Shown here one piece after another: positions 1 to 5,290 of a DNA stretch of 11,253 nucleotides. A model generated the notes under the pieces. It did not search any database. It was not told the origin of the DNA and worked only from the letters and a program-made list of their open reading frames with translations. A program made the translations under genes and the position numbers. The DNA comes from an uncultured Bacilli bacterium. Lineage in GTDB: Bacteria; Bacillota_I; Bacilli_A; RF39; UBA660. Position 1 is the stretch's first letter; every line of letters starts with the position of its first letter. The DNA lies in contig CAKORH010000017.1 of NCBI GenBank assembly GCA_934101235.1, positions 1 through 11,253 of the forward strand, written 5' to 3'.

Positions 1-81
1 ATATTAAATACAATGATGGAACTTTTTAAAGATTTAGAATCTAATTATAGTAAAAATATAAAAATTGAGAGTGAGGAATGA
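1..81 (+). CDS. prp: C-terminal end of ribosomal-processing cysteine protease Prp (partial)
   Basis: Frame 1 is open from the first base to a TGA at 79-81 and gives the last 26 residues of a protein ending NIKIESEE. In Firmicutes the small cysteine protease Prp (YsxB) sits between rplU and rpmA and removes the N-terminal extension of L27. Position directly before rpmA, spacing and the acidic C-terminus following a helical stretch (MMELFKDLESNY) fit that family. The catalytic His and Cys lie upstream of the window, so the identification rests mainly on gene order and on the cleavable extension seen on the neighbouring L27. The stop codon is two bases before the preferred rpmA start, which suggests translational coupling. 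Confidence 0.7.
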   Translation: MLNTMMELFKDLESNYSKNIKIESEE

Positions 82-83
82 AA

Positions 84-368
84 ATGTTATTTTTAAGTTT
101 AAACATTCAACGTTTTGCTCATGTTAAAGCACAAGGTTCAACTCATAATGGACGTGATAGTGAAGGTAGAAGACTAGGTGCAAAAGCTAGTGACGGACAA
201 ACTATTCATGCTGGTTCTATAATATATAGACAAAGAGGAACAAAAATTTATCCAGGTAAAAACGTTGGAATGGGTAAAGATCATACATTATTCGCATTAG
301 TAACTGGTGTAGTTAGATATGAAAGATGCGGAAGAGATAAGAAAAAAGTTAGTGTTTATGAAGCATAA
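84..368 (+). CDS. rpmA: Large ribosomal subunit protein bL27, with Prp-cleavable N-terminal extension
   Basis: bL27 is a component of the 50S subunit; its N-terminal tail reaches toward the peptidyl-transferase centre. The protein carries the family hallmarks NGRDSEGRRLGAK, AGSIIYRQRGTKIYPG, VGMGKDHTLFAL and GRDKKKVSVY. Residues 1-11 (from ATG 84) form an extension ending LNIQRF, followed by AHVKAQGST. This matches the Firmicutes pattern LNLQFF|A cut by Prp, so the mature protein would begin AHVK, equivalent to AHKK of mature E. coli L27. I prefer ATG 84 over the in-frame ATG at 78 because GAGG at 73-76 is 7 bases from 84 but only 1 base from 78. The product is 94 residues (83 after cleavage), the normal size. 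Odd points are Arg before the scissile Phe, and Val in place of the first Lys of the conserved HKK tail. The usual downstream obg gene is absent; a terminator follows instead. Confidence 0.96.
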   Translation: MLFLSLNIQRFAHVKAQGSTHNGRDSEGRRLGAKASDGQTIHAGSIIYRQRGTKIYPGKNVGMGKDHTLFALVTGVVRYERCGRDKKKVSVYEA

Positions 369-370
369 TT

Positions 371-396
371 AATATCATCATCAAGATGATATTTTT
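371..396 (+). terminator. Intrinsic terminator after rpmA
   Basis: A perfect 9-bp stem (AATATCATC 371-379 with GATGATATT 385-393) has a 5-base loop and runs into five T's at 392-396, directly after the rpmA stop. It closes the L21/L27-type operon here. Confidence 0.85.
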
Positions 397-401
397 CTAT
401 A

Positions 402-430
402 TAGACATAGATTTAAAAATTTAGTAAAAT
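402..430 (+). promoter_or_regulatory. Sigma-A-type promoter of trmB
   Basis: TAGACA (402-407) and TAAAAT (425-430) are separated by 17 bases, each one mismatch from the consensus. Initiation would be near 437, leaving a leader of about 22 bases before the ATG at 459. This also argues against the upstream in-frame TTG at 435 as the start. Confidence 0.7.
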
Positions 431-458
431 AAATTTGTTAAATGAAAGGATTATTTAT

Positions 459-1097
459 ATGAGATATAATACAGTAAAAAATGCAGATAAAATAATTAGT
501 AGTAGTTCATACTTAATAAAAAATCCAAATAATTATAAAAATAAATGGAAAGATTTATTTGGAAATAATAATAAAATATGTTTAGAACTAGGAATGGGAA
601 GAGGTTCATTTATAATTAATATGGCTGCTTCCCATCCAGATATAAATTATATAGGTTTAGAATTAGATGTAAATCAAACTGCAACAGCAATAAATAATAT
701 AGGAAATAAAAATCTAAAAAATCTAAAAATGATATGTGCAGATGCTAGTGAAATAATTAACATCTTTGGTAAAGAAATTGACACAATATATTTAACATTT
801 TCTGAACCATGGCCAAAAAAACAAGATGAAAAGAAAAGATTTTCATCTATAAATTACCTAAAACTTTATGATAGAATATTCAAAAAAAATAAACATATAA
901 TTTTAAAAACAGATAATAAAATTTTATTTGCATCAGCATTAGAATCATTAAGTGAATACTGGTATACATTTGATAAAGTAAGTTTAGATTTACATAACGA
1001 TGAAAGAAAAATAGAAAATATAATGACAGATTTTGAAAAACAATACTATAAAGAAAAAAGACCAATATTTTATTTAGAAGCATCTTTTAAAGATTAA
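459..1097 (+). CDS. trmB: tRNA (guanine-N7-)-methyltransferase TrmB
   Basis: TrmB uses S-adenosylmethionine to make m7G at position 46 in the variable loop of many tRNAs; it is a cytosolic Rossmann-fold enzyme. Visible motifs (numbered from ATG 459) are LELGMGRGSFI at 43-53 (SAM-binding motif I), NYIGLELD at 63-70 (acidic end of strand 2), CADASEI at 93-99, FSEPWPKK at 114-121, LKTDN at 149-153 and TDFE at 190-193 near the C-terminus. The length of 212 residues is normal. ATG 459 is chosen because AAAGGA (445-450) is 8 bases upstream and the family N-terminus (MR...) matches. Odd: the near-invariant Asp of FSDPWPKK is Glu (116), and the following RH(E/A)KRR segment reads QDEKKR. The catalytic-pocket Lys120 and Asp152 equivalents are kept. 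Monocistronic, with its own promoter and terminator. Confidence 0.95.
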   Translation: MRYNTVKNADKIISSSSYLIKNPNNYKNKWKDLFGNNNKICLELGMGRGSFIINMAASHPDINYIGLELDVNQTATAINNIGNKNLKNLKMICADASEIINIFGKEIDTIYLTFSEPWPKKQDEKKRFSSINYLKLYDRIFKKNKHIILKTDNKILFASALESLSEYWYTFDKVSLDLHNDERKIENIMTDFEKQYYKEKRPIFYLEASFKD

Positions 1098-1122
1098 AAG
1101 TATATATATAATACTTTTTTTT
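1096..1122 (+). terminator. Intrinsic terminator after trmB
   Basis: AAAAGTAT (1096-1103) pairs with ATACTTTT (1111-1118) across a 7-base AT loop and continues into a T tract at 1115-1122. The stem begins inside the trmB stop codon. Confidence 0.75.
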
Positions 1123-1143
1123 AATAAGATTTTATGCTAAAAT
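1115..1143 (+). promoter_or_regulatory. Extended -10 promoter of the GDPD-tmk unit
   Basis: TAAAAT (1138-1143) is preceded by TG plus one base (TGC, 1135-1137), an extended -10. The position 17 bases upstream holds only T's (1115-1120), a poor -35, so recognition would lean on the extended element. Initiation would be near 1150, very close to the AAGGTGA ribosome site at 1150-1156; a start a few bases earlier is possible. Confidence 0.45.
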
Positions 1144-1160
1144 TAGTGTAAGGTGAGACT

Positions 1161-1832
1161 ATGGGAAGATGTGACTTTTTAAATCATTCAATTATTGCTC
1201 ATAGAGGTATATATAATAACATAACCATTTATGAAAACACTATAGAATCCATTATGTACGCCTCTAAAAATAATTTAATAGTTGAAATAGACATTCGTAC
1301 AACTTTAGATAATGAAATAATTGTTTATCACGATGAAGATGCAAGTAGACTTAACAATTTAAAAGATACATTAAATACTATTACATTAAACGATTTAGAA
1401 TATATATCCCCATTTCATATTCCCACTTTATATGAAGTACTCACAAGCATTAATGGACATGTTCCAATAATTATTGAAATTAAAGAAGACAATAAAATAA
1501 TAAGAACAAAATTAATAGAATTATTAAAAAAATATAATGGTTCTATAGCAATACAAAGTTTTAATATAGATATTGTAAAGTTTTTTAAGAAAAAAGGTTT
1601 TGTTACAGGTTTATTAATAGGAACCAAAAAGAATAGAAAATATATAGAACAAGATTTAGATGTGGATTTTTTAAATATAAAATATGATACTATATCTAAA
1701 GTAGAAGCAAATATGTTAAAACAAAAATATTATCTAATAGGATACACATTAGATAATAGAAAAGAAGTAGAAACATATATAAAAATATTTAATAATTTAG
1801 TTATTGATAATATAGAAGAAGTATTTAAATGA
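1161..1832 (+). CDS. Glycerophosphodiester phosphodiesterase family protein
   Basis: The GDPD family (TIM-barrel, metal-dependent) hydrolyses glycerophosphodiesters from deacylated phospholipids to glycerol-3-phosphate and an alcohol. The family signature is complete: AHRG with His14/Arg15, then YENTIES with Glu25/Asn26, VEIDIR with Glu42 and Asp44 as metal ligands, YHDED with His57 as the second catalytic His, and IIIEIKED with Glu106 and Lys108. Later elements IQSFN and LVIDNIEE fit the barrel's closing strands. At 223 residues it is slightly shorter than typical 240-260-residue members. No signal peptide or membrane segment is visible, so it is likely cytosolic. ATG 1161 has AAGGTGA just upstream. 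It is the first gene of a pair, ending 10 bases before the thymidylate kinase gene. The exact substrate cannot be told from sequence. Confidence 0.92.
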   Translation: MGRCDFLNHSIIAHRGIYNNITIYENTIESIMYASKNNLIVEIDIRTTLDNEIIVYHDEDASRLNNLKDTLNTITLNDLEYISPFHIPTLYEVLTSINGHVPIIIEIKEDNKIIRTKLIELLKKYNGSIAIQSFNIDIVKFFKKKGFVTGLLIGTKKNRKYIEQDLDVDFLNIKYDTISKVEANMLKQKYYLIGYTLDNRKEVETYIKIFNNLVIDNIEEVFK

Positions 1833-1842
1833 TGGAGGATTT

Positions 1843-2526
1843 ATGACAAAAGGAAAGTTAATAGTAATTGAAGGAACTGATTGTAGTGGTAAAGAAACAC
1901 AAGCCAAACTTTTAATGGAAAAATTAAAGAAAGATAATATCAAAATAGAAGAACGATCATTTCCAATGTATCATACTCCGACAGGAAGAATTATAGGAGC
2001 AGATTTATTAGGAAAACCAGAAATGGGGGAATGTATTTTTGATGAAGGTACTACGAATGTTCCTCCAAAAGTAGCAGCATTATATTATGCTGCAGATAGA
2101 CTATATAATATAGATACAATAAAAAATATGTTAGATAATGGAATAAATGTCATACTTGATAGATATGTAGAAAGTAATATGGGACATCAGGCTGCAAAAA
2201 TAAAGGACAAAGATAAAAAAATAGAAATGATGAATTGGTTAGAAGAATTAGAATATAATCTTTTAGAACTTCCAAAACCAGATATAGTATTATTTTTATA
2301 TATGCCTTATCAATATACAATTAAATTAAGAAATAATAGAAAAGAAGCTGCAGATGGAGCAGAAAAAGATGTAGAACATTTAAAAAATGCTGAAGCAACT
2401 TATTCCTTAATGGCAGAGAAATATAATTATAATATAATTCATTGTGTAAAAGATGAAAAAATACGTACAATAGAAGAAATAAATGAAGATGTTTACAACT
2501 TAGTAAAACAAAAATTATGTAAATAA
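1843..2526 (+). CDS. tmk: Thymidylate kinase (dTMP kinase)
   Basis: dTMP kinase phosphorylates dTMP to dTDP with ATP in the cytosol, an essential step to dTTP. Domain order is that of the P-loop nucleoside monophosphate kinases: P-loop EGTDCSGKETQ at 10-20 (GxxxSGK), FPMYHTPTG at 40-48 for the dTMP base and sugar, ADR at 84-86, the DRY signature Asp106-Arg107-Tyr108 within LDRYVESN, and a basic LID segment LRNNRKEAADGAEKD in the C-terminal half. The P-loop form with Ser and with GKE (not GKT) before TQ is a subtype I recall from some AT-rich Firmicutes. At 227 residues it is about 15 longer than E. coli Tmk. GGAGG (1834-1838) lies 4 bases before ATG 1843. Transcribed with the upstream GDPD gene and closed by the terminator at 2528-2555. 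A deoxynucleoside-kinase role is possible, but the DRY and FPxY motifs favour Tmk. Confidence 0.9.
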   Translation: MTKGKLIVIEGTDCSGKETQAKLLMEKLKKDNIKIEERSFPMYHTPTGRIIGADLLGKPEMGECIFDEGTTNVPPKVAALYYAADRLYNIDTIKNMLDNGINVILDRYVESNMGHQAAKIKDKDKKIEMMNWLEELEYNLLELPKPDIVLFLYMPYQYTIKLRNNRKEAADGAEKDVEHLKNAEATYSLMAEKYNYNIIHCVKDEKIRTIEEINEDVYNLVKQKLCK

Positions 2527-2527
2527 T

Positions 2528-2555
2528 AGATAAGTTAATTGACTTGTCTTTTTTT
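2528..2555 (+). terminator. Intrinsic terminator after tmk
   Basis: AGATAAGT (2528-2535) pairs with ACTTGTCT (2542-2549) through one G-U pair, followed by a T tract at 2549-2555. The 3' half overlaps the -35 region of the next promoter. Confidence 0.75.
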
Positions 2556-2567
2556 AAAGTTTATTAT
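2539..2567 (+). promoter_or_regulatory. Sigma-A-type promoter of the SDR-PLP enzyme pair
   Basis: TTGACT (2539-2544) and TATTAT (2562-2567) are 17 bases apart, each one mismatch from consensus. Expected initiation is near 2574, about 23 bases before the SDR start. The -35 lies inside the preceding terminator hairpin, so terminator and promoter are interleaved. Confidence 0.65.
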
Positions 2568-2596
2568 TAATATATACTTACTGAAAGGAATAAAAT

Positions 2597-3283
2597 ATGA
2601 AATATACTTTAATAACAGGAGGCTCACAAGGATTAGGAGAATCTCTAGTTTTAGAATTTGCAAAACATAATCATAATATAATAATCGGTTATAATACTAA
2701 CAAAGAAAAAGCAGAAAAATTAAATGAATATATAAAAACAAATTATAAAGTAGAAAGTATTATAAAAAAAATAGACATAACAAATGAAGAAGACATAAAA
2801 GAAGTATTTAATAATTATGATGTAGAAATTTTAGTAAATAATGCATCAATTTGTTGTGATAACTATATAGAAGAAAAAAGCTATGATGAATTTATAAATG
2901 TAATAAAAACTAATATTGGTGGGACATTTTTAATGTGTAAATATGCTATACATACAAAAGTTATAATTAATATAAGCAGTAGAGATGGAATAGATACATA
3001 TAATCCAATAAGTTTAGATTATTGTGCTAGTAAATCTGCCATAAATAATTTAACAAGTAATTTAGCACTACACTATAAAGATGTAAGATTATATTCTGTA
3101 TGTCCTGGATGGATAAATACGAGTAGTGTTATTAATATGAATCCAGATTATTTAAAGAATGAATTAAAAAGAATAAATCAAAAAAAACTACTTGATAAAA
3201 ATTATGTAGCAGAAGAAATATATAAACTATTGAAAAGTAAAATAAAAAGTGGAAGTGTGGTAATAATAGATGAAAAAAAATGA
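2597..3283 (+). CDS. Short-chain dehydrogenase/reductase (FabG-like SDR)
   Basis: A classical SDR-type NAD(P)-dependent oxidoreductase; substrate unknown. Motifs seen: TGGSQGLG at 7-14 (cofactor-binding TGxxxGxG), DIT at 60-62, NNAS at 81-84 (normally NNAG), Asn106 in the active-site helix, INISS at 124-128 (catalytic Ser), Tyr142-x3-Lys146 in DYCASK, and PGWINT for cofactor and substrate binding. All four members of the Asn-Ser-Tyr-Lys tetrad are present. At 228 residues it is shorter than FabG (about 245): the stretch between Asn106 and the catalytic Ser is compressed, and the end (SGSVVIIDEKK) lacks the usual VDGG. AAAGGA (2584-2589) supports ATG 2597. Its last 14 bases overlap the start of the PLP-enzyme gene, so the two are translationally coupled and may act on related metabolites. 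A true FabG role in fatty-acid synthesis is not supported by the neighbours. Confidence 0.88.
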   Translation: MKYTLITGGSQGLGESLVLEFAKHNHNIIIGYNTNKEKAEKLNEYIKTNYKVESIIKKIDITNEEDIKEVFNNYDVEILVNNASICCDNYIEEKSYDEFINVIKTNIGGTFLMCKYAIHTKVIINISSRDGIDTYNPISLDYCASKSAINNLTSNLALHYKDVRLYSVCPGWINTSSVINMNPDYLKNELKRINQKKLLDKNYVAEEIYKLLKSKIKSGSVVIIDEKK

Positions 3284-4505
3284 AATAATAAAATTAATTA
3301 ACAAATGTGAAAAAGAATTATCAAAAGAATTTAATAAAGTAGATAAAATATGTGAATTAAATACTTTTAAAGTTATGGATGCATTTAAAAATAATAAGGT
3401 AAGTGAAATGCATTTCACATCAACAACAGGTTATGGTTATAATGACATAGGTAGAGATGTAATAGAAGATGTGTATAAAGATATTTTTGGATGTGAAAGT
3501 GCCCTAGTAAGAAATCAATTCATTAGTGCTTCACATGCACTTACGGTAGCATTATTTGCACTTCTAAGACCAAATGATACAATGTTATCTATAACAGGTA
3601 CTCCATATGATACATTACATGAAGTTATAGGTTTAAAAGAAAACAAAAGTAGTTTAAAGAGTTACAATATAAACTATGAACAAGTAGATTTAAAAAATAA
3701 TGACTTTGATTATGAAGAAATAAAGAAAAAGTTAAAAAATAAAAAATATAAATTAATACATATACAAAGAAGTAGAGGTTACAGTACAAGAAAAAGCTTA
3801 ACTATTAATAAATTAAAACGGGTAATAGAATTTATCAAAAATATTGATAAAAATATAATTATAATGATAGATAATTGCTATTGTGAAATGGTTAATACAC
3901 TAGAACCGACAAATGTAGGCGCTAATATTGTAGTAGGTTCACTTATAAAAAATTTAGGTGCTGGTATTGCTTCTAACGGAGCATATATTGTAGGTGATAA
4001 AAAGTTAGTTTCGTTATGTGGTGAAAGATTAACATTGCCAGGTGAAGGAATGGAAGTAGGACCATCATTAGGAGCAAACAAAGATTTATTAAAAGGACTA
4101 TTTTTTGCTCCATCCGTAGTAGCATCAAGTTTAAAAATTGCAATACTTACAAGTAAAGTGATGAAAGAATTAAGGTATGATGTAGATCCATCATATAATG
4201 AAGAAAGAGCAGATATTGTAGAAACAATAATATTTAGAGAAAGAGATTTATTAATAAAATATTGTAGAGGAATACAAAGTGGTTCACCAATTGATTCTTT
4301 TGCTCTTCCAATTCCAACAGACATGCCAGGATATGATGACGAAATAATAATGGCTAGTGGATCATTTACACAAGGAAGCAGTATTGAAATCAGTTGTGAT
4401 GGTCCATTAAGAAGTCCGTTTATAGCGTATCAACAAGGGGGTTTAACATACGAAAGTGGAAAATATGCATTAATTAATGCAATAGATTTCTTAAAAAATA
4501 AATAA
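3270..4505 (+). CDS. PLP-dependent enzyme of the YnbB / methionine gamma-lyase-like ('aluminium resistance') family
   Basis: Fold-type I PLP enzyme matching the family annotated as aluminium resistance protein or methionine gamma-lyase-like (COG4100, YnbB); the physiological reaction is not settled. Recognisable blocks in order: FTSTTGYGYNDIGRD at 49-63, ALVRNQFISASHAL at 78-91, LLRPNDTMLSITGTPYDTL at 98-116, HIQRSRGYSTR at 164-174, IDNCYCEM at 200-207 (Asp201 placed to contact the pyridine nitrogen), GSLIKNLG at 223-230 with Lys227 as the likely Schiff-base lysine, and the C-terminal IAYQQGGLTYE block. The lysine loop usually reads SLIKNPGGG in this family; here it is NLGAG. At 411 residues the protein is full length. 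The ATG overlaps the SDR gene by 14 bases and has only a weak ribosome site (GGAAGTGTGG, 3251-3260), pointing to coupled translation. Confidence 0.9.
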   Translation: MKKNEIIKLINKCEKELSKEFNKVDKICELNTFKVMDAFKNNKVSEMHFTSTTGYGYNDIGRDVIEDVYKDIFGCESALVRNQFISASHALTVALFALLRPNDTMLSITGTPYDTLHEVIGLKENKSSLKSYNINYEQVDLKNNDFDYEEIKKKLKNKKYKLIHIQRSRGYSTRKSLTINKLKRVIEFIKNIDKNIIIMIDNCYCEMVNTLEPTNVGANIVVGSLIKNLGAGIASNGAYIVGDKKLVSLCGERLTLPGEGMEVGPSLGANKDLLKGLFFAPSVVASSLKIAILTSKVMKELRYDVDPSYNEERADIVETIIFRERDLLIKYCRGIQSGSPIDSFALPIPTDMPGYDDEIIMASGSFTQGSSIEISCDGPLRSPFIAYQQGGLTYESGKYALINAIDFLKNK

Positions 4506-4586
4506 ACTGGTGAATTTTTGTTAGGATATCCGAAATGGAAATCCGAAAATCGACAAAATTATATTACTTTTGTAAAAAATTATATT

Positions 4587-4658
4587 AAAAAATGAAAAAT
4601 ATTGTACAAGACTAAAATGAACTGAAGGTCTTGACAACATTTTCATTTTTTTATTTTT
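4587..4658 (+). terminator. Long hairpin with T tract; likely terminator of the SDR-PLP enzyme transcript
   Basis: The inner stem CAAGAC (4607-4612) with GTCTTG (4628-4633) has a 15-base loop. It continues outward with TTGT/ACAA, AAAA/TTTT and AAAATG/CATTTT pairing, broken by two single-base bulges and one mismatch, down to about 4587/4651. T-rich sequence follows at 4646-4658. The outer arms are A-run and T-run on both strands, so it could terminate transcription in either direction. It is longer than the other terminators in this window. Confidence 0.65.
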
Positions 4659-4759
4659 TGTAGATAACAAAAGTAAAGAATAATTATGTATTATTTATTA
4701 CCATGTCATTCATATTTAAATCTGATATTGGTATGTGATATAAATTAAGTAAATCTAAA

Positions 4760-4816
4760 ATATAACCTCCCTTGTGTAATTTTTCTGGACATGGCAAATT
4801 ATACAATAGGTTATAT
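4760..4816. other. Strong two-part hairpin with possible pseudoknot; candidate structured RNA or DNA element
   Basis: ATATAACCT (4760-4768) pairs with AGGTTATAT (4808-4816). After a CCC/T internal loop, TTGTGTAATTT (4772-4782) pairs with AAATTATACAA (4796-4806) through one G-U pair (if read as plus-strand RNA). The 13-base loop contains GACATGG (4788-4794), complementary to CCATGTC at 4701-4707, which would make a 7-bp pseudoknot. There is no T tract after it, so it is not a standard terminator. No known riboswitch or RNA family is recognised. Confidence 0.45.
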
Positions 4817-4903
4817 AGGGTTATTTTATATTTCGGATATCCAAATTGAAATTTATATCTATTTCGGATTTCACAATAAAAATACACAAAAATAAATAAA
4901 CTC

Positions 4904-4932
4904 TTGCATAATATATGACTTTCATGTATAAT
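4904..4932 (+). promoter_or_regulatory. Strong sigma-A-type promoter of rpsO
   Basis: TTGCAT (4904-4909) and a perfect TATAAT (4927-4932) are separated by 17 bases. Initiation near 4939 gives a leader of about 80 bases before the rpsO ATG. This is the best promoter match in the window. Confidence 0.8.
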
Positions 4933-4938
4933 ATCAAA

Positions 4939-5020
4939 TGTAAAAGTTATTTCTCAGTTTTAATTTACTCCGAATTATTACTTAGATTTAACGGTTATTA
5001 GAAAATATGGAGGTTATATT
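4939..5020 (+). promoter_or_regulatory. rpsO 5' leader, possible autoregulatory RNA
   Basis: The leader is about 80 bases, much longer than the others here. CTCC (4968-4971) can pair with GGAG of the ribosome site (5009-5012). Alternatively CCG (4970-4972) can pair with CGG (4992-4994), and the two pairings exclude each other. S15 is known to repress its own mRNA in several bacteria by binding leader structures, so such a switch is plausible; the pairings are short and unproven. Confidence 0.3.
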
Positions 5021-5290
5021 ATGGCAGTTACAAAAGAAACAAAAGCTGAATTAGTTAAAAAATTTGGTGAAAACGAAAAAGATACTGGTTCTACAAAAGT
5101 TCAAATAGCTATATTAACAGAAGAAATCAATGATTTAACTGAACATTTAAAAGTTCATAAACATGATTATCATTCTAAACGTGGTTTACTTATGAAAGTT
5201 GGTAAAAGACGTAGTTTATTAGACTATTTAAAGAAGAATGATGTAGTTTCATATCGTGAATTAATAAAAGAATTAAATATAAGAAAGTAG
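5021..5290 (+). CDS. rpsO: Small ribosomal subunit protein uS15
   Basis: uS15 is a primary 16S rRNA-binding protein that binds the helix 20-22 junction and contacts the 50S subunit. The protein is 89 residues, exactly the usual size, with the conserved blocks DTGSTKVQIAILTEEI at 21-36, HKHDYHSKRGLL at 46-57 (RNA-contacting His, Asp and Ser residues) and GKRRSLLDYLKK at 61-72. GGAGG (5009-5013) lies 7 bases before the ATG. It has its own strong promoter and a terminator that begins inside its stop codon. In many bacteria rpsO is directly followed by pnp; here one unrecognised gene lies between. Confidence 0.98.
   Translation: MAVTKETKAELVKKFGENEKDTGSTKVQIAILTEEINDLTEHLKVHKHDYHSKRGLLMKVGKRRSLLDYLKKNDVVSYRELIKELNIRK

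Larger units (their letters stand above)
4513..4853. repeat. MITE-like non-coding segment bounded by imperfect 24-bp inverted repeats
   Basis: The left end (4513-4536) and the right end (4830-4853, inverted) agree at 20 of 24 positions by my hand alignment, including a perfect 13-base core GGATATCCGAAAT (4524-4536 and 4830-4842). The 341-bp length, the lack of coding capacity and strong internal complementarity resemble miniature inverted-repeat elements. I see no clear target-site duplication at the edges and no transposase gene, so a mobile origin is inference. Alternatives are protein-binding sites in inverted orientation or an invertible segment. Confidence 0.4.
4506..4903. other. Gene-free intergenic stretch between the PLP-enzyme gene and the rpsO promoter
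   Basis: No reading frame here has a ribosome site plus a plausible protein. The stretch is dominated by nested self-complementary sequence, described in the entries for 4513-4853, 4587-4658 and 4760-4816. A further arm pair, TTACTTTTGT (4564-4573) and ACAAAAGTAA (4667-4676), encloses the central hairpin. The octamer ATCCGAAA occurs twice on the plus strand (4529-4535 region and 4541-4548), and its complement TTTCGGAT occurs twice at the far end (4831-4838 and 4862-4869). From 4873 to 4903 I see only A-rich sequence. Confidence 0.6.

Noticed and set aside
435..458. TTG start for trmB eight codons upstream
   Set aside because: It lies at or before the predicted transcription start, while ATG 459 has AAAGGA at ideal spacing and matches the family N-terminus.
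3878..4324. Long minus-strand open frame of 148 codons inside the PLP-enzyme gene
   Set aside because: Antisense shadow of a clear, conserved gene; no ribosome site or recognisable protein.
4506..4595. Reading frame stays open for 29 codons in phase after the PLP-enzyme stop, suggesting a possible C-terminal extension by stop read-through
   Set aside because: The PLP enzyme is already full length for its family, and the extension spans the left inverted repeat. Its GYPKWK resembles GYPKYK on the minus strand only because both encode the same repeat core.
4684..4887. Minus-strand open frame of 67 codons in the rpsO upstream region
   Set aside because: It starts with GTG, has no ribosome site, matches no family I know, and runs straight through the inverted-repeat arms and hairpin; the structure explains the sequence better than coding.
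4791..4895. Plus-strand 34-codon frame beginning MANYTIGYIG
   Set aside because: No Shine-Dalgarno sequence, and it starts inside a hairpin loop and crosses repeat copies; most likely chance in AT-rich DNA.
4759..5020. GGAGGTTATATT occurs before rpsO (5009-5020) and inverted at 4759-4770, suggesting an inverted duplication of the rpsO start region
   Set aside because: Flanking bases do not match beyond 12 bases, and no start codon follows the inverted copy; a ribosome-site-like coincidence is enough to explain it.
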